DNA of 64,000 nt from Beta vulgaris subsp. vulgaris (Eukaryota; Streptophyta; Magnoliopsida; Caryophyllales; Amaranthaceae), in the NCBI RefSeq assembly GCF_026745355.1, contig NC_079209.1, forward strand, positions 51,742,186 through 51,806,185. Reading direction: 5' to 3'. Each line of letters begins with the position of its first letter. Positions within the stretch are counted from its first letter, which is position 1. The position numbers and the translations under genes are program-made. The notes beneath the pieces are model-generated. The model did no database searches. It saw nothing but the letters and a program-made list of their open reading frames with translations, and was not told the origin of the DNA. Below, piece after piece: positions 60,222 through 64,000 of this stretch.

Positions 60222-62284
60222 ATGACGGAAACGATAGCTGTGCAGCAACACAGAGGTTCGTTCAGTTGGAATCGTCGACCTTCCACTAGCAATCGTCGAG
60301 CTTCCACTAGCAAGGTCGTCTGTAAGTTTTGGTTGGCTGGGAACTGCAGAAAGAACCCATGTCGCTTTGCGCATACGGATGTTACTGCACCTGTTAATCG
60401 TGTTTTGCGCTTGAATCGTTCGAGTTTTAGGGAGTCCCATGATCAGAAAAAGCAGAATACAAAACAAGAGAGTGAAGAATGCAAGATTAAGAAAAAGAAT
60501 GAGGTTAAAGAATGTCATCCTGAAGAAAGTGTCTCTGCTGATACTACAACAGTAGATGTCGAGAAGTCACAGTGTAATACTAAGATATGTGAGCATTGGA
60601 TGAAGAATAGTTGTGTTCATGGTAAAGACTGCAAATTCCTGCATTCTTGGTGTTATGGCGATGGTATTACCATGGTTGCTCAACTTCAGGGACACAAGAA
60701 GGTATTAGTTATTGTTTTCTCTTGTTATAGTGTTACAATTAAAAAGAACGGAGAAAGTATTATCTATCTTTATCCTCATATACTAATATGTATATATCAG
60801 GCTGTCACTGGAATCACTCTGCCAGAAAACTCTGATAAGCTTTTCAGCGGTAGTAAAGATGGGACTGTTAGAGTTTGGAACTGTCATACGGGTGAGGTAG
60901 GTATCATAAGATTTTTTTTTTTCCCGTACTTTCGAGCTGTTTAAGGTAAGTTTAGATCACTGACTTTGATCTTTGCAGTGCATTGGTGTAGCTGATGTGG
61001 GTTCACCGGTAGAAAGTCTGATAAGTGAAGGACCGTGGGTGCTTGCAGGATTAGTAAATTCTGTCAAGGTATTTTATTGCGACATTTCAGTGTTGTCATA
61101 TTTTGTGAAATTGCCTCGGAGTGACATATTGTACTTACGCTTTGCCATGTTTCAGGTATGGAACATTCAGTCAAATGTCGAATTCAGTCTTAGTACATCA
61201 GCGGGCAAGTGTATACCATGGTTGCGGCTAATGGAATGCTGTTTGCTGGAGCTCAGGTAACTACTAACCCGCCATTAAACATTCACTAGGGTTTATTAAT
61301 TATTCCTTCTCTTTTTGTATGTGATTATTCCAACGTGATCCATATTTCATCTGATTTATTTGGTTTTGCAGGATGGTTCAATATTGGTGTGGAAATTCAA
61401 TGCTGAATCTTCCTCTTTTGACTCTATCTCACCACTGAAGGGTCATATTGGTGCTGTTGTCTCGTTGATTTATGGGGCTAATAGGCTTTATTCTGGTTCA
61501 ATGGATAACACGATAAGAGTGTGGGACTTGGAGACCATGCAATGCATCCACACTCTCGCCAAGCATTCTGAAGTTGTGATGTCCGTGCTCTGTTGGGAGC
61601 AATATCTGATATCATCTTCTTTGGATCGGACATTAAAGGTTTGGGCTGCCACTGAAGCAGGAGAACTGGAGGTGACTTATGAACACAATGAGGAGCATGT
61701 ATGTCATCTCAATACAATTCTTGTTTTTCTGATCTTTTGCTCTCTTTGAATATGGACACTAATACTAGTATTAGACAGTTGAGCCAGTCAGATCACACTA
61801 TATTACTACTGTTGGTTAAGCAATTAAAACAGTGAAAAAAGAAAAAGAAAATAGCTTATGTAAAAGTTATACAACAGAATAAAAGCTAGACCAACTGAAT
61901 TCTAATAGATGACATTACAAATCCTCTACAGGTATTCTTCTCTTCGTGGTATGCATGACGCAGCAAATAAACCAATAATGTTGTGCTCAAGCAACGATAA
62001 CACTGTGCGTCTGTATGAACTGCCATCGTGAGTATCAATTTCCTTTTGGTCTCTCTTTGTTGGGTACTTTGCAATCTATATTCTTCAGTATTGTGCCTAG
62101 TGTTTACAATTCTATCTCTCATTGCTGCAGCTTTGTTGAGAGAGGCAGGATTTTTTCTAAGCAAGAAGTGCGAGGAATTCATGTTGGTCCTGCAGGGCTT
62201 TTTTTCACCGGTGATGGGACTGGTCTGGTGTCGGTGTGGCGATGCTCAAGTGATTCAACTGCATCATCGGACAAAGCTGCTTAA
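60222..62284 (+). pseudogene. ZFWD: ZFWD gene, copy C: frameshifts, intron loss, exon 1 duplication
   Basis: Exons: 60222-60701, 60801-60896, 60979-61068, 61156-61256, 61372-61698 (exons 5 and 6 fused), 61932-62027 and 62131-62284. Exon 1 is 480 nt, 21 more than in copy A, from a tandem duplication that repeats the RRxSTSN segment just before finger 1. Exon 4 is 101 nt: one A is missing in GCGGGCAAG near 61205. Exon 7 is 96 nt: two bases are missing at its start. Intron 5 (141 nt in copy B) is absent exactly. The frame breaks after exon 3, so the full WD40 domain cannot be made unless the small deletions are sequencing errors. Confidence 0.85.
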
Positions 62285-62440
62285 AACTGAGTAGCTCAGT
62301 TTGATTATTCAACAATCCACTTCAGGAAACAGAGATTTATTGTTTGCTTCCCCATTGTAAATGTAACTACTAACTACATTGATACAATTCACATGTACAT
62401 AATCAGTTAGTTGGTGTGGTTTACTTGCTTGTGGGTATAG

Positions 62441-62541
62441 GTTCCTTTGGAACTTATAAAAGCGTCTCCTTTGGAGACCACCTGCCTGTTGAGTACGGCT
62501 TTTTCCTACCTCAAAGAGGAGGTTTTTGCCAGCAAAAACCT
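62441..62541 (+). other. Cluster of four stem-loops in the ZFWD 3' flank, copy C
   Basis: All four stems of 8278-8379 are intact here, although the flanking sequence has changed. Confidence 0.6.
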
Positions 62542-62628
62542 ACCCAACATTAATTTATATTGTATTACCTTTCTCTAGAAAATATATCATTGTAATAGAA
62601 AATATATCATTGTAATATTGGAAGATCC

Positions 62629-63135
62629 AAAAATCAGTTGTTTAACTTATAATCATAGCTACTGTACAATTGATACGAAGTACAAGCTAGTAGCTAACAT
62701 GACAATTCCTATAGAATTAAAATAAATGAACAAGTAAATTCTTATTCAGATAATCCAGATCCTTAATTTAACATCAGTTCACTAGCTACAAAATCCAATT
62801 CAACCCAAAATTATCCGCAAAGAATATTACAAAAATCAATTTAGATATTAAAAAAAAAGAAAAGAAAAGAAAGAAAAGAGAGCGTAGAATGAAACCTAAT
62901 TTGACGACATTTTCGCAAGAAAGAACTGGAGGGACGATGGTTTGCTGGTTCAGTGACGAGTATTGATGCCGCCACTGGATGCGCTCATAGGTTAGACAAA
63001 TACGGAGAGCAGAGAAAGAGATAAAAGGGAGGAGAATGGCCATATTATTCAATTCATTCGTTTCATATTCTTGTAATTAACCACTTTAGTTCAATTTTAA
63101 AGAATCCTAAATACTGTCGGAATAAAGGATCGTCA
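62629..63135. other. Right end of copy C after a 4.3 kb deletion
   Basis: It matches copy B 40457-40970. The deletion joins ...GAAGATCC to ATCCAAAAAATCAG-type sequence, sharing ATCC. The match ends at GGATCGTCAA (63135). There is no gene. Confidence 0.6.
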
Positions 63136-63156
63136 AGGCCTTGATGGCCAAACCAA

Positions 63157-63489
63157 GAGAATATTTATAGTACACCTGGGTGTACCATGCTCATGGTACA
63201 CCCAAGATTATTTTCTCCAAATGAGCAAAATGAGCGAATGAGCAAATGAGCGAATGAGCAAATTAGCAAAATGAACAAATGAGCAAATGAACAAACATTT
63301 CTACTCGTTTAAGAAAATGAGCACACATTTTTATTACAAAATGAGCAAAATGAGCAAATGTGTAAATGAGCAAAATACCCATATGAGCAAATTTGGTATC
63401 AAATGAACACCTGAAGTTCTAATTTATTACAAAAATACCCCTGGGTGTACCATGCTCATGGTACACCCGGGTGTACCATGAGTGAACTC
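63157..63489. mobile_element. Mutator-like MITE, independent insertion in LINE-like sequence
   Basis: Same family as 3394-3754, but at a new site with its own 9-bp duplication CCAAACCAA (63148-63156 and 63490-63498). It begins GAG and ends CTC and has AAATGAGC units inside. Confidence 0.9.
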
Positions 63490-63511
63490 CCAAACCAAGC
63501 ATTTCTTATAA

Positions 63512-64000
63512 TATGTCACAATTTACTGGAATGCGAGAGGAATTGCGCGAAATTCCTTCAAGCTGAATTTCCGCCACATTGTCAATGATCATAATCCCGA
63601 CATTGTAGTTCTTGCGGAGACCCATGCTAGTCGTAGGACAACCACAAAAATCGTCCAAGCCTTACCCTTTGATAATTGGCACCTGGTTGATCCAATAGGC
63701 TTCGCGGGTGGAATTCTGATTCTTTGGAATTCAACTCGAGTCCATCTCACGATTTTACGTGAGAACTTGCAAAGCATAACTGCATTGGTGGAGGTAAGTG
63801 ACAATACCCCCCCTTATATTAACTGCTGTTATGCTAGCCCACGTTTCCATACTCGCACTTTACTATGGTCAAGTTTAAATGATATGGCTGCATCGATTGA
63901 TTTACCTTGGATTGTTTTTGGTGATTTCAATGAAGTAACATGTCAAGCTGAAAAATGGGGTGGAAACCCTATTTCGAAATCTCGCACAGACCTTTTTAAT
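63512..64000 (+). pseudogene. L1-type LINE endonuclease domain, partial (runs off the window)
   Basis: The frame is open from 63512 to the window end. It reads TIYWNARGIARNSFK, then PDIVVLAETHA, GFAGGILILWN, YASPRF and LPWIVFGDFNEV, the ordered motifs of the apurinic-type (EEP) endonuclease at the start of plant L1 ORF2. ETH and GDFNE hold catalytic positions. There is no ATG in frame; a stop lies at 63509-63511, while an ATG in another frame at 63142 suggests a one-base frameshift near the start. The MITE at 63157 splits the 5' part. Reverse transcriptase would lie beyond the window. It is called a pseudogene because of the disrupted start. Confidence 0.85.

Overview
The window is nuclear DNA of a flowering plant, most likely a eudicot. 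It is AT-rich. Its one recognisable host gene is a ZFWD gene (CCCH zinc finger plus WD40), a plant family, split by GT-AG introns. The rest is mostly transposon debris: Helitrons, CACTA elements, a solo LTR, several kinds of MITE and an L1-type LINE. I cannot name the species from the sequence.

The layout is a direct tandem array of one repeat unit of about 27.7 kb. Copy A runs from position 1 (already inside the unit) to about 27475. Copy B runs from about 27476 to 55427. Copy C runs from 55428 to 63135, where it is cut off. An L1-type LINE, itself carrying a MITE, fills the remaining bases to the window end. Each copy has the same order: Helitron ends and small MITEs, then ZFWD on the + strand, then a conserved cluster of hairpins. 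Copies A and B continue with a 113-codon ORF lying between minisatellite arrays, a tRNA-like sequence, a degraded Helitron Rep gene on the - strand broken by nested insertions, and about 5-6 kb of AT-rich non-coding DNA. Copy C has lost everything between the hairpin cluster and the last part of this by one 4.3 kb deletion.

Only the ZFWD gene of copy B (33582-35828, eight exons, 439 codons) reads through. Copy A has seven single-base deletions in exons 5 and 8. Copy C has small deletions in exons 4 and 7, a 21-bp tandem duplication in exon 1, and exact loss of intron 5. The intact copy also has a different upstream region: DNA copied from elsewhere in the unit, plus a Stowaway MITE, replaces the sequence that copies A and C share.

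The array records a layered transposition history, because insertions can be scored present or absent between copies. The Helitron Rep gene was hit by a solo-LTR element (target duplication GGTGG), a CACTA element (target duplication CAG) and a Harbinger MITE (target duplication TAA) before the A/B duplication. A second CACTA element then entered the LTR in copy A only, a Stowaway entered copy B only, and an 8-bp-TSD MITE is in A and B but not in C. I found no CRISPR array, rRNA, bacterial operon or recognisable new multi-gene system. The points of interest are the array itself, the fate of the gene copies and the nested elements.
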